Counted from the stretch's first letter, positions 23,413 through 36,250 are shown. The stretch: 64,000 bases of DNA from Chelonoidis abingdonii (GCF_003597395.2 NC_133771.1:54849475-54913474); one strand, 5' to 3'. Numbers and translations are program-made. Notes: generated from the sequence alone by a model not told the origin.

Positions 23413-25402
23413 TACAATGCTAGACTCCTTAAAAAGTAGTACATTCTCCTCTCACCAAGCAACATTATATGTAAGACTTCACTTCCTAGCATCCATCAAG
23501 ATATCATCTCCTAGCACTAAACTGGAACTTTCTTGTTCTTCTTGATTGATGAAAAATCCTTTGTTATAGATGATGGTAGTTTGGGACTCTTGTCCCAGCT
23601 ATTGATGAATTCTTTACATTTTCTCAATGGATGTTCCTTTGTCTGTCCCCCACCTCCCTCAGACAGATAGAGACACACACACACACAAAGTGTGTATCTA
23701 TGTATATGTATATAGCATAAATATGGATGAACATCAGTATAATTTGCCTCAACGTTTTTCTTACTGGTTTTAGAATATTTTCATGTTTGTAGAAATGGTT
23801 TACTCACTGTGTATAAGTAGACCTCAGGAGTAATCATAAACATGTTGATTTCCCGGACTGACTGACAAACCTGTCTCAATCTACATCACTGTAACATTGC
23901 AGCCTGTAACCTTTTACCATCTCCACAGTTCATCTATTCGGTTTTTTTCCATAGCTTTCTCCAGTTGTCATTCAATTCTATCTTGGTATATATATATATA
24001 TATATTTTAGTTTGATAACTTCTCGTTTTCAAGCATTTTTGGATACATGTAGTTTTGCTTCTTCTCTGATGCTACTACTATCACTGCAAGTTTCTCTGCT
24101 ACCTACATGCTAGTTTGTTCATGTGAGTTTTACATGCTAGTTCAAGACACAAAAATAAAATAAATAAAAGTCAATCCAGTCTGATCTCTTAAGGATGCTG
24201 TTGTTTGCAATTACTTTTTCAGTTTGTTAGCATAAAATTTAGAAGTATATAATCAGTTTTTTACCAGCATGAACAAGTTATTCAAATGATTAACCGATTT
24301 TGTATACTTCCAGTCTTTGCTGATCAAATTGAGGTACTTGAAAGGAACCTGATTTTCAGAAAGTGCTAAATACCTACCCTCTGGAAATCATGCTTTTTGA
24401 GCGTGTTTTAAATTGGCTACACAAAAAAATGAAGAACCCAAAATCACTAGTTACTTTCGAAAATGTAAGACCATATCTTTTATATTGATTTTTAAATCCA
24501 TGTTCACCCTTTAGAAAATGCCTTACAATGGATTCAATGATCTGTTATGACTTTCCTATTTCTAACTATTATCCTAAATACACATCGGATGAAAGGGGAT
24601 AACCTCAAATGCTGCCTCAGGATATTAGTGAATCATCCTGAACAAAATGGTACAATGAGTGTCCATCTTACCACTCCTCCTCTACTGTTGGGTCACTGGG
24701 ATATAGGGTCACTGCCATACCTTGTGTCTGTGTTTCTGCTTTTCAAACACACGGAGATTTACAGGCACATGTTCTCGCTCATGATGAGAAAGTTTACATG
24801 TTCAAAGAGGCGTGGTTTAATCAATATGTATTCAAGTAGACTTTGCCAGTGTAGTGTCTGAGGTCCTTATCAAGTTTTTACTGGAGTCTGGAGGACTAGG
24901 AAGATCCTGAGGTTGCAAGGTACATATGTACTTTTCTAATTTTGCGTATGGATCATTCCAATGGGCTTAAATACCTTGCTGAATCAGGGCATAAACATCA
25001 AGAAAAGAACTTTAGATATGGCTCTTTGTATTAGTTCCTCTACATTGTGCTGACTTGTCAGTTGTCAAGAAAGATTTAGACTGGAAGCTTGCCTGAGTAA
25101 GGTCTAAGTAAGGAGTTCAGGTTTTGTCTCTGAAAGGTAGGGAATGCATTCTAGGTATTGATATTTCAATGTAATTAGTGTCTATATCCTTTAAAAAAGA
25201 ACGTATTTTTACCTTTTATACTTTGACTTGCTTGTTTTTATTTGCTTTAGCATCTTAACTCTCATTAACTGCTAAATAACTTGTATACCCTCATTTATCA
25301 ATTACAATCTAATTGTACTTTGCTACAAGGTACATTGTTATTAGCTCAGCATTCCATATATGAATGAATAGCTCTCTTTTAGTCCACTAAGACATTGACC
25401 TC
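23413..25402. other. AT-rich DNA with two microsatellites; no gene
   Basis: A CA/TG-rich stretch lies at about 23670-23710 and a (TA)n run at 23989-24008. 24340-24480 ('gattttcagaaagtgctaaa') resembles an old dispersed repeat that also seems present near 44760 and, inverted, near 29640. No ORF of note. Confidence 0.5.
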
Positions 25403-26372
25403 TGTCATAAACAGATAGTAGAAGTTAATAGAATAGAAGTACTTTATATCTCTTTTGACTGTAAAGGGTTAACAAGTTCAGTAAGCCTGGCTGTCACCTG
25501 ACCAGAGGACCAATCAGGGGANNNNNNNNNNNNNNNNNNNNNNNNNNNNNNNNNNNNNNNNNNNNNNNNNNNNNNNNNNNNNNNNNNNNNNNNNNNNNNN
25601 NNNNNNNNNNNNNNNNNNNNNNNNNNNNNNNNNNNNNNNNNNNNNNNNNNNNNNNNNNNNNNNNNNNNNNNNNNNNNNNNNNNNNNNNNNNNNNNNNNNN
25701 NNNNNNNNNNNNNNNNNNNNNNNNNNNNNNNNNNNNNNNNNNNNNNNNNNNNNNNNNNNNNNNNNNNNNNNNNNNNNNNNNNNNNNNNNNNNNNNNNNNN
25801 NNNNNNNNNNNNNNNNNNNNNNNNNNNNNNNNNNNNNNNNNNNNNNNNNNNNNNNNNNNNNNNNNNNNNNNNNNNNNNNNNNNNNNNNNNNNNNNNNNNN
25901 NNNNNNNNNNNNNNNNNNNNNNNNNNNNNNNNNNNNNNNNNNNNNNNNNNNNNNNNNNNNNNNNNNNNNNNNNNNNNNNNNNNNNNNNNNNNNNNNNNNN
26001 NNNNNNNNNNNNNNNNNNNNNNNNNNNNNNNNNNNNNNNNNNNNNNNNNNNNNNNNNNNNNNNNNNNNNNNNNNNNNNNNNNNNNNNNNNNNNNNNNNNN
26101 NNNNNNNNNNNNNNNNNNNNNNNNNNNNNNNNNNNNNNNNNNNNNNNNNNNNNNNNNNNNNNNNNNNNNNNNNNNNNNNNNNNNNNNNNNNNNNNNNNNN
26201 NNNNNNNNNNNNNNNNNNNNNNNNNNNNNNGGACCAGAGTGTACCAGGCACTGGAATTCCTGGTTGGTGGCAGCGCTACAGGTCCTAAGCTGGTAATCAA
26301 GCTTAGAGGAATTCATGCTGGTACCCCATCTCTTGGACGCTAAGGTTCAGAGTGGGGAATTGTACCATGACA
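25403..26372 (+). mobile_element. Solo LTR, family 'TGTCATAAACAG', copy 1, contains a gap
   Basis: Starts TGTCATAAACAGATAG and ends 'gtaccatgaca', with the TG...CA ends of an LTR. The flanks acctc (25398-25402) and acctc (26373-26377) are a perfect 5-bp target duplication. Bases 25522-26230 are N, so the true length is unknown. The 3' end 'aaggttcagagtgggg' matches the copy at 36914. No internal retroviral sequence adjoins it. Confidence 0.85.
25522..26230. other. Assembly gap (709 N)
   Basis: A run of N. Reading frames that cross it are artefacts. Confidence 0.99.
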
Positions 26373-26659
26373 ACCTCATTTTAACAGCTGATCTGAGTAG
26401 AAGCTGGGAAAGGCTGCAATAAGTACAAAAATAGTATTGGATTTAACACTCTTGGATGGAGCACGCCATACTTATGAGAACATTGCTAAACTCACACACC
26501 TGCAAAACCTTCAGACTCTGTTGCAAACCATCCAAAGTCCAAAAAGCAGGTTGGATTTTTCAAAGAAATGAAGTAGTTGCTGGTCCTTAAGCACTTGTTT
26601 TTTTAGAAACAAATGTTTCCCTCCCTGGAATAAAACAATTTATTTGGGCAATTGGCCCT

Positions 26660-27464
26660 TGTCAGGGTTCCCTCCCCACTCTGTACTTTAGGGTACAGAT
26701 GTGGGGACCTGCATGAGGACCCCCTAAGCTTATTTCTACCAGCTTAGGTTAAAAACTCCCCAAGGCACAATTTTTTCTTATACCTTGGATTAAGTAATGC
26801 TTCCACCACCAAGTGATTTAAACAAACATTTAGGGAGGGCCACTTGGAGCCCGACCTTCTCCAAATATCCCCCCAATATCTCCCCAAACCCCTACACACC
26901 TTTTCCTGGGCAGGTTTGAGAATAATCCCCTCATCAATTGGTACAGGTGAACATAGACCCAAACCTTGGATCTTGAAACAATGAAAAATCAATTAGGTTC
27001 TTAAAAGGAGAATTTTAATTAAAAAAAAGGTAAGGGAATCACCTCTGTAAAATCGGGATGGTAAGTACTTTACAGAATAACAGAAGGCTCAAGAACATAA
27101 AGGATCTTCCCTCTAGGCAAAACCTTGAAGTACAAAACCAGGGATAAACCTCCCTCCTCCTACAAAGGAAATTACAAGCCAAAATAAAAGTAAGCTAACG
27201 CATTCCTTCACTAGTACTTACTAATACTAATGGAGTTGGATTGTTTGCTTTCTTGATCTGTCTCTGGCAAGCACACAGAACAGACAGACAAAGCCCTTTT
27301 CCCCCCTCCCCCCATTTGAAAGTATCTTGTCCCCTTATTGGTCCTTTTGGTCAGGTGACAGCTAGGTTATCTGAACTTCTTAACCCTTTAGAGGTAAAAG
27401 AGGAATTAACTCCTTACAGGGTAAAGAGGGATGCTATGCTACCCTTAGCTGTATTTTTATGACA
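26660..27464 (-). mobile_element. Solo LTR, family 'TGTCATAAACAG', copy 2
   Basis: On the - strand it starts 'tgtcataaaaatacagctaa' (27464) and ends at 26660 with 'ccctgaca'. The flanks gccct (26655-26659) and gcccc (27465-27469) are a 5-bp duplication with one mismatch. 'gtcacctgacca' and 'ccaataagggga' match the same positions of the other copies. It lies 287 bp from copy 1 in opposite orientation. Confidence 0.82.
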
Positions 27465-27639
27465 GCCCCATTAGACTCTTCTCTGCTAATCACTTTTAAA
27501 TATCCCTGTGGTTCTGTGAGTAATGCCAGTGAATCTGAAGAAAAATACAATTAGTCCTTCAGATGACATTTAATAGGCAAAAAGTCCTATTACAGAACAA
27601 TTTTATTTCCGAGTGCCAAATTCTGCCTCCAATGCAGAT

Positions 27640-28326
27640 ATGCACAGGTGCAGCAAACCACACTTCCATTAGTGTTAAACAGGATTTGTAGAGTCTAAGT
27701 GTGGTCAGCCTCCTCTCAAGCATTCCCTCATAGTCTAGGGTTACAGCATAGGTCGCTTGCCTTAGATTTTCCTCGTGGACAGTTCAATAAACTCAAGAAA
27801 CAGACATTCAAAATAAAGTTTTCGAATCCATACAAAAGTCCACACAAAACAAAGGTTTTTCTCCATCCTACTTCCTAGCACGCTCTGCTAGAGCTTATAC
27901 ACTCCAAGCACACTCTAATGCACAAGCGAAGCACCCATCCCAACTTGCAGCCTCCTGCTGCTCTTTATAGGGCAATCACCTTGATCTTTTCTACGTGTGG
28001 ATCAGCCCTCCAGCCAATATGCAATCTACATTCTTGGAGTTTCACAGCAGGCATAGAATATAGGTAAATTCCCTTTATATATAATCAAAAATCCTTCCCT
28101 GCTTGAAGCCCAATTACCCAGAATTTGAGTTAATCCCTGAGGCTGTGTAGGCTCCATTGGTCTGTGATGGGCATGTCTTGTGTGTCCCACCTCCCACCCT
28201 CTTACCCCCATCCTGCACTCTGTGTCTCATTGTGCATAATGTAGCGGGACTCCCCTATAGCTGATAAATATCCTATATATGTATGAGTCCGTCCACAATA
28301 TGTAGTGGAGGGAAATACCCCTTGCA
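27640..28326 (-). mobile_element. Possible LTR of a second family, including the left arm of the 28-kb inverted repeat
   Basis: The - strand has a TATAAAG box (27963-27969) about 360 bp downstream of a TG (at 28326), followed by GC-moderate leader-like sequence. This is the layout of U3-R-U5. The right arm of the inverted repeat (28352 onward) begins with the same TGCAAG. The 3' boundary and the target duplication were not found. Confidence 0.3.
28030..28326 (-). repeat. Left arm of a long inverted repeat
   Basis: This arm matches the reverse complement of 28352-28640 over its length. Examples are 'agctgataaatatcctatatatgtatg' against 'agctgataaacatgttacatatgtatg', and 'ggtctgtgatgggcatgtct' in both. 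The spacer between arms is 25 bp (28327-28351). Confidence 0.75.
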
Positions 28327-28351
28327 TGGGAATGTACCAGGGTGGTTCACC

Positions 28352-28640
28352 TGCAAGAGATATTTCCCTCCTGTACATACTGTAACGGAACACATACATA
28401 TGTAACATGTTTATCAGCTCTTGGGGCAGAAGGGGTCGTCCCTACATTATACACAGTGAGGCAAGATAGGGTGGAAAAATCCAGTAGACATGCCCATCAC
28501 AGACCAGTGGAAGCTACTCATCCTCAGGGATTTACCCAAATTCTGGGTACTTGGACTTCAAGCAGGCAAGAAGATTGTGTATTAGAGCAATTTACCTATA
28601 TTCTACCCCTGCTGTGTAAACTCCAGGAACATAGAATGTA
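28352..28640 (+). repeat. Right arm of a long inverted repeat
   Basis: Partner of 28030-28326. The small ORFs on - in the left arm and + in the right arm give similar peptides (HAHHRPMEPTQPQGLTQILG and HAHHRPVEATHPQGFTQILG) because the DNA is duplicated. No protein family is recognised. Confidence 0.75.
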
Positions 28641-31600
28641 TATGGGCAAAAGGAGAAATATAGCCATCATGGAAGTTAAAGTCCCAAAAGGCTAATTGTT
28701 TCACCCAATCATTCTCCCTGCTAGTATAGATCTTTCCTATGACTCAGTGCAACCATCTTTCTACTTGCCTTTTTATGCCTCTTAATTTCAGGAGGCAGAG
28801 GAGGCTAAAAACATGTTTTGTTTTGTTTTGTTTTTCACATGACTGATCCCGTTAAACGCAGTGTTTGGGGACAGTAGGAAATAAGTAATACCAGGCAAGT
28901 CATCAAACTAGAAGCTTTATTTCCAAACACAGAACTGCTGGATTAACCTAGTTATACCAGAGGCAATTTCACAGAAACCATGGCTTTATCTACACTAGAG
29001 ACATTCTGGAAAAAAATTCCCAGTGTTGTTAACTGAGCTGAACTTACTGTATGGCCTAAAAGACATCACTGCAGTGTTTGCAATCTGGGGATTTAGCTAT
29101 ATATGAAAGCAGAGTATTTTCAACTGAGTTAAGTGCTCAGAGAACTCATACATTTGGCAATTAATTTTTTCAACTTTTAAGGAATTATCAACTGGTAGGA
29201 AAAGTGTAATGGTGTGCTTTCCATATTGTGTGGAGGGGTATATTTGCTTGTGGACATATTTAGAAAATGAGTCAAATTCTTTGCTGGTATACATGGATGA
29301 AGTTTCAGTCACTGCATCCATTTACATCAGCAGAGAATTTTGGCCTGGGGTTTACAATTAACAAAAATCCTTTGCAATAAAGAGTTGAAAATTCAAACAC
29401 ATATCCACACAGAAATGCCATCAAGCAATCAAAAGTGGGAAAACTACTCTATAAGGCAATATCCATGAAATCACACCCAAGAAACTGAGCTACAATAGAA
29501 ACACCCTTAGACATATATATTTCACAGAGAACATGCATGAGACATCTTAAAGTCCTTGTAGATTAAATTCTCCTAAGTAACTAGTGATTTTGGGTTTCCA
29601 ATCGGTGACACCTTGCAGGGACTCAATTTTCATAATGTGGGTTCAGCACTTTACGAAAATCAGGACACTTAAAAATGCCTCAAGTTGAGAAATGACAAAT
29701 TGAGGAAGGAATCATTTCTGAAAATTTAGGTCATGAAAATGTTGCTATATCTGCAAATATAAGTCTCAGAAGTATCATTTTTTCAGAATATGTACTTAGA
29801 CTGTAAACTCATTTGGCAAGGATATTCTTTGTCTTTAAAATTTCATGAAATTTTCTGTGTACTGAAAGAATGAGATCATTTTTCCAAGTTATTAGAGTAT
29901 TCAGATAAAGAGATAATTGTAAGAAGGGCAAGTATTTCAGACATATTGGTGAGATACACTAGAATTAATATCTGTAGGGAATTAAGGAGGATTAGAGAAA
30001 TCATATTCACGCTTTAATAACAATTTGGTCCCAACATCATTAAAAACAAGCTTCCACCTACTGCATATGTTTCTTTTGGTTGAAAAGGCTATTGTTTGTT
30101 ACACTAAAAAGGACAAAGGAGCTGATAAAAGTTGTCTACCTTGTGCAAACTGGAGAGGACATGAACATGGACATGTCAGGAAATATTGATCAACATGCAA
30201 TTGCAGGCAAAAAATCCTGACCCTAGGTCGCTGGATTTTGTTAAACTCTTATGAGAGATTGTGTGTACAATAGTGGTTGTGCAAAATATGACAGTCATAG
30301 AAATATAATTATTTTCAGCTATGAGCATTTTTTTTAATGATTTGTTTTCGATGTGTGCAGCTTTTCATTAGTACTATAATTGCATTGTTTAAAATGCTTG
30401 TTTTGGAAATGTAGGCTACATTGTATAGAACAAGCCTCCCTCCACACTAAATCCCTCTAATATTTCAGTGCACGTTGTAGTCTGTCGCTAGGTCATGTCA
30501 GTACCAATAATGATACTATGCTATGATTGAGATGTGAAAGTGTCAAAAGACCTTAACAGTCAAAGGGTGCAAGATGTTGAATGAGTTGTACATTAAAACA
30601 GGAAGGAATTAAAAATGTCTGAGCTAATCAGCTCGCCTGGACTTGCAGAAGATAAGAAAGAAGAAACAATAATAAATCTGAGGGATAATGGAAATGCAAT
30701 TATCCTTGGCCAAGAAGTGCTTCTTCACCATTCATAACTAATTAGTTCCATGTACTCACATACATTGTTTGAATTATATAACAAAATTTAGATATAGTCA
30801 GAGCTATCTATTAGCCAAACCATGAATGAGAAATCCTACTCAAACAATTGGTGGATTCAGTCTTCAAATTACTGATGATCAGTATGTTTTCAGTACTGTT
30901 GTGCTTCTTTGGTAATGAACTACAAAAGAATACAGGTCAAAGTGAACTAAAGTGCAGCAACTTGAGTTAGTCATTCATCTCAGTTTATATAAATGAACAC
31001 TAAATTACTTTGGGACAATCTGAGGAATGTATTCAGTCCCCATGTCTCTATCTAAGGAGCTGAAATTAGCCTTCCCAATTGCTGGCCTTGGATTCCTCTA
31101 CAGTTGCGGAAGTGAAATTCACTATTCTGAAGTGGAAGTGTAATTTCCTTTTCCTTGCTGTATTAGACTGGCTAATTAAGAATTTCACATTGCCCTTTAT
31201 TGCATGCAGAGTAACTCTGCCCAGTCCAACACTCTATTTTATACTCCTCTGAGGAAGCTCAGAGCATTTTATTCTGGGTAGCACATGTACAATGAGTGCT
31301 GCAGCTGCAGTTCTGTGGGAAATTCTGGTATTGACTGACTAAATTACACCACTCTGCCTCTCCAGTTAGGTTTTGTGCCCCAAATGAACTTTTTTTGGCT
31401 ACTTGGAGGAGCCAAAGATGTGGGCCATGCAGCCAGCCCCTCATTCTCTTCTGTCTTCAGCAGGAGCATCTGATGGGATATTATAATCTTCTCACTTCTA
31501 CACAGAAATTTGGAGAGTTCTACAAAGATAATAAAGACCTCAGCTGGCTTGAAGTAAAAAATAGATGCATGTAGTTCATGAACTAATATACTGCTGCGTA

Positions 31601-33059
31601 AAACCACAGAGGAGAAAGACCTCTTTGGAAAGCTCTCAGTCCCATGGCACTGTCACTGTAATGTTCCCCCACATTGCCTTTGTGCAGTACTTAAGTTATT
31701 AGCCTGTAAAATGACTCTTGCTCAGTCGTGACAAGCACTGACTGGATATTGAGGGTCCCAGCCTACCAGTGGATAATCTGCTCTTTTTCCTCACCTTCCC
31801 CTTCCATTGTACTGCTCCTCAGCAAAGTTCACATGCTGCACCCAGGTATATGTGTTCTAAGGGGGTCTACCTCCATTTTACGCATTGTGTACATCCCAGA
31901 TTACATGATCTTCACATTCTGCAGTAAGAAGAAAAGAGAGCATGTCAAGAACCATGTCTAGTCCAGGGGAAATTGACAGAAGTCACTTACATCTATCTTA
32001 CCTATACACACAGTTTAGAATATGTGTAGTGTAGATATTTGCTAGCCATGCCCCTCTTGAATCTTATAGCTCCTCTCCAGTTGCCACTCAACTCAGCTGC
32101 AGCCACACTTACTTTTCACAAGATTGTGTCTACACAAGATAGTTTTTCTAAAAATCCATTATTACCACCATCAGTGCATTTCCCCCGTGGTAGCAATAAT
32201 GGAAGAGCTAGTGGAGACAGAATGATGGTGTTTGAATCTTTACACCATCTAACCTTGCCTCAGAGTTGACTAAAATACCAAATCACCAGTGCTGTGTTTT
32301 ATATGGGAAATCCTCCAGCGACTACCTCTCTCTAGAGTTTAATATTGACATTGCAACAGTGGGAATTTAAGAAAAAAATAGATTAGGGAAGATAAAGCTA
32401 AGGGGGAAATTACCTGAATAGTATGGAATGATTGCAGTGCACTAGGGGTAAGGTTTAATGACCACTTTACAGAGGTGCAGCTGCCTTGCACATAACACAA
32501 GCATTGGGTAATTGAGAGCCCAGGCAAAACCCAACATGGGATGTTTATATCATTTAGCCATGGAAGAGGTTTACAGGATAACAATGTGATAGCTGAACTG
32601 GGAAGAGGATAGAAACTGATTCTACAGACTATATGCATTCAAATGGGAACATCTCATATCCTGTGTGTGCTTTAGTTAATTGAATTACTGCTTGCATTAA
32701 AGTTAGAGGACATAGTTAATTTCTATCTGACCTGCACTATCTAAAAAGAAAATTGGAAGTACAATTAGAGAAAGAAAAATGTTAATTTAGGAATTGATTT
32801 TGCTGTAAATCTATGGTTTGTCCTAAATGAAAAATTTAGGATCTTAATGGGGTTCATCATGTTCTTAATGTTACACTGGAACTTTACTGGAAAGTCACCT
32901 GCCAGAGTACTCCATCAGCCAGATAAGGAAACCCTCAAGTATTCAGGTAAAATGTTGTAGGGAAAGGAACCCATCTTCAGTACTCTGCACTGAGATTTAT
33001 GAGTTGGGCCACCAAGCATCTCTGTTCCAGCACTTGTGGCTCATAGGAGAGTTATTTTA
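28641..33059. other. Long stretch without recognised genes
   Basis: AT-rich DNA with no domain-like ORF. A TTTTG run lies near 28816-28835. 29570-29700 resembles an old dispersed repeat (inverse of the type near 24340 and 44760). The rest looks single-copy. Confidence 0.5.
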
Positions 33060-33066
33060 CTCCTGA

Positions 33067-35240
33067 TCAGGATGAACTCCTTCTTGCTGCATGGCTAATG
33101 AAGGTACCATTGTAGTGGGTTGCCCGTCTACTTTGGTGTTGTCTTAACTGCTTCTGTATTCTGTCTGTCAGTCCTCTGCTGGGCTTCCTTGTGGGAAGCA
33201 TAGTCTTTGCTCGTGGGCTCATCAGTCTTTGTGCTAGGCTACTATCTAGTCCTTGGGAGAGTGTATTGTGACTGACCAACATTTCAGTTGGGGTACACTT
33301 CCTGTCAGTTCTACCTTTGCCATCAATGTTGTGGCGGTCTTTACTGTTAACTCAATCTCCCTTTTGCTTTCCGTGTACCCAGGTCAGATGCTTTGGGCTC
33401 AGATTTCCATTTGGTACTGAATCATTTGAATTCTACTGCACTATATGGCGGACCATTGTCTGAGTTTGGTGCACTGGGTATCCCCTATTTTGCAACATGT
33501 GCCTTCAGTTTCCAGATCACAATTCTTGCCTGAGTGTCTGCTAGATAGTCCACCTCTCAGAAGTTGGAGTAGTAATCCAATGTGATTATGTAGTTCCGGC
33601 CATTAAAAGTGAACAGGTCAGGTTGGGATTTCATGAGTTTGTAGAGTCTCCTGTTTTCAATCACTATAGTCTTTGCACACCTCTCACTGTTCCATGTACA
33701 TTCTCGGTTGAGCATTCATGTCTGGCCAGTAGATGCTTGGCTTGTGTCAGGCATGCCTGTATCCCCAGGTATGAAATGTACATCTATGTCATGATATTAG
33801 CTCTTAAATCTGCTGGGATTAGTGGCCCGTCTCCTTTAAATAAAATCCTATCATGTGCATACGCAGCTCAGCCCTGACCTGGCAGTAGGGGGTAACTTCC
33901 TGTGACACTCCTCCTGGCAGCCAGGTGAGGGATGTAGGATCAGGAACAGCTCCCTGGCTGCATGCAGGGCAGAGGTCCCCATCCTCAGATCCCTATCTGT
34001 TCCCCTCTTCTTAAACTTTTTCACCTACATGGTAATTTTTGGAAAGGTGGCAGGGACTTCAGTTTCAGATTATGCCCTGGGACCCAAAAAAACTCTGTGA
34101 GGCCCTGCTCAGCAGTGGCTTCTTCATGATGCTTTCTAATGGCTTGTGATCAGACTGCACATCTGTCTTGTGCCCAAAGGTGAACTGATGGAATCATTCA
34201 ATTCCAAAGAGCACAGCCAGGAGCTGATATCTGAGCATAGCTCCTTTCTGTGTCTGTCAAGGCTCTGCTAGCACATGATGTGAGCTGTTGGATTTGCTAC
34301 AGTGCAGCTCCTAGACCTCCTGAGACATCATGCTGTACTTCTAGCTTCTGTACAGGATTTTAGTACTTTAGGACCAGTGCCTTTACTTATGATTTTCATT
34401 ATTCTTTCAAATGCTTGTTCTGGGATCTCTGACCATTTCCCATTCACGCATTGTAAAATGATGTGCTGTGTGTATATTGGAACACCTCTGGGGCTGGAAT
34501 GATGCCCTTAGGCATTCTTATGCATTGGAACCTGCCAAAAGATGTAGAAAAGGCTGTCAGTTGGGACTGGATGGCTCACCTAATATGTGAATATGCTCAA
34601 TTTAACATCAGAAAGAGTGAGCACTTTTTCCCTGGGTAAATTGGGTAGTATGTCCTCAATCTCTGATTATGGGTAATTACTTCTTTTCAATGCTGTGTTC
34701 AGTAGTTTTGAATCAGTACAGACCCTCAGTTTACCTTACCACTTTTTCTTTCCACTACTAGGCTGCTGATCCAGCCTGTACTAATTTCAGTGTGTGTAAT
34801 GATGCCTCTTTGCAGGCTTGCCAGTACCTTCTGCAGTGGATTTACCAGGGCTAATGGAACTCTGCAGTTTAGTAGTGTCACAGCTCTATACAGGGGGTCT
34901 GTTTCTATCCTCAGCTTGCTCTCTGGGTTTCCATCTCTTTCAAATATGTCCTAATATGCTATATGAATGTTGGGAAGGGCCCACAGTGACTATTCTCCAT
35001 CCTTTCTCAGATATACTGGTATTGTCCACAATCAAAGCCATGACTTGCACTGCCCTGCTATCCATCAGTGGATAGGACTCCTGTGTTTCAACTACTCTAA
35101 ACTACTCTAAACTCCAAGGGATAAAGTCTCTTGTTTCATGGATTTCTTACTGATGACCTGCATTTTGCTCAATGGCCTCAGAATGGTTTCATTGTACATC
35201 ACCTGAACCTTCACACATTTATCAACAATGCTGGGATTAC
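33067..35240 (-). pseudogene. Gypsy pol remnant: protease, reverse transcriptase, RNase H, integrase
   Basis: Readable islands, all in different frames or split by stops: GNVIP after a damaged protease active site; VPLALVNPLQKVLASLQRG then IITHTEISTGWISSLVV (reverse transcriptase N-terminal part); FGHKTDVQSDHKPLESIMKK (RNase H); GIQACLTQAKHLLARH (zinc-binding domain); DLFTFNGRNYIITLDYYSNF and SDNGPPYSAVEF (integrase core, both Asp visible); and LAQRLMSPRAKTMLPT (integrase C-terminus). The fragment lacks a single long frame, so it is ancient. When intact the product would copy and integrate the element. Confidence 0.8.
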
Positions 35241-35417
35241 ATTGCCGCTCGCTTCTCAGTCCAGCTGGAATCCAGTTGGTCATTGATCTAATAATATAGT
35301 TACAAATATGGGATTTGAATGGCTGGCAGCCTTCTTCTGCGGTTCATTTATACTGAGAGTCTTTGGAACTACTAACATCACACTGCAGATATCCTCCTCT
35401 TCACTGGAAGTCTCTAC

Positions 35418-35637
35418 AGCAGTGGTGGGCAACCTGCAGCCTGTCAGGGTAATCCACTGGCGGGCCACAAGAAAGTTTGTTTAAATTTGAACACCTGCCC
35501 ATAGCTCCCAGTGGTCATGGTTCACCATTCCCAGCCAGTGGGAGCTGCAGGAAGCAGTGACCAGCACATTCCTGCGGTCTGTGAAGCTTCCCGCAGCTCC
35601 CATTGGCTGGGAACACGGGTCCCAGGTTGCCCACCAC
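35418..35637. mobile_element. hAT-type MITE with perfect 8-bp target duplication
   Basis: Starts 'agcagtggtgggcaacctgc' and ends 'aggttgcccaccac'. It is flanked by gtctctac at 35410-35417 and again at 35638-35645. 'agctcccagtgg' and 'agctcccattggctggga' mark internal inverted modules. It sits inside the Gypsy element and is therefore younger. Confidence 0.88.
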
Positions 35638-35639
35638 GT

Positions 35640-36250
35640 CTCTACTGAATCACTACAGGTACTGCTCTTTTTTCCCCTTCCTGTAGCATTTCGATAAACA
35701 ATTCTTTTTCCCACATATTTTGCAACGTTGCCCATAGCTTGGGCATTTTTCTTTCTGCCTTTTGTGTTGCCTTCCACAGTACCTACACTGGACCATGATG
35801 CCTTCATTCTCGGTCGGTCAGTCTCTGTCCTGTTCTTTTAGTTAGATCCTGTGTACTTGTTCTGCACAAGTGGCTATCATTGTTTTGATCTCCCTAGACA
35901 GCTCAGCTGCCCTTGCTATTTGGAAGTATTTCTTTAGGGTTAGATTTGTTTCTTTCAACAATCTGGCCTGTAATCTGGATTCATGTGTCCCGCAAATGAT
36001 CCTGCCTCTAACTAGGGAATCTATAATATCTTTAAAGTTACATGTGGATGCCAGAAGTCTCAGCTCTGTAATGAAAATATCTATTCGGCGTTCTGCTTCT
36101 TAGTTTCAGGCAAAAAACAACAAAAAAAAAACCCCAAAACAACCCTCTCTTTGCAGTCTCATTCTGCCTGGTGTCACAATACTCATCAAATATTTTTTGT
36201 TAGCTGTTCCAACTATTGTTTGCTTTGATTCTAGGTACCGCTTTGTTTGC
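35640..36250 (-). pseudogene. Gypsy gag C-terminal remnant with zinc knuckle
   Basis: The - strand translation gives CRYCGRQHKRKKEKCPSYGQ followed by CKICGKKN, a Cys-rich nucleocapsid segment. Upstream are segments such as TELRLLAST and IICGTHESRLQARLLKETN, then EIQTMIATCAEQVH, typical of the gag capsid C-terminus in Mag-like Gypsy elements. A run of A and C at 36117-36145 interrupts the frame. Confidence 0.7.

Larger units (their letters stand above)
33060..36250 (-). mobile_element. Ty3/Gypsy retrotransposon, decayed gag-pol
   Basis: Reading on -, the order is gag end and zinc knuckle (36100-35660), protease region (about 35300-35200), reverse transcriptase (about 34950-34500), RNase H (about 34240-34060), integrase zinc-binding domain (about 33770-33680), integrase core (about 33620-33320) and integrase C-terminus (33282-33067). 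This is the canonical Gypsy order with integrase last. No LTRs were recognised at either end. A hAT MITE interrupts it at 35418-35637. Confidence 0.82.

Noticed and set aside
25444..26316. Long - strand ORFs (up to 290 codons) across the first gap
   Set aside because: Most codons are N; open only because the gap has no stops.
28026..28695. Pair of similar small proteins (HAHHRP...) as a possible gene pair
   Set aside because: Similarity follows from the DNA inverted repeat; no conserved domain or start context.
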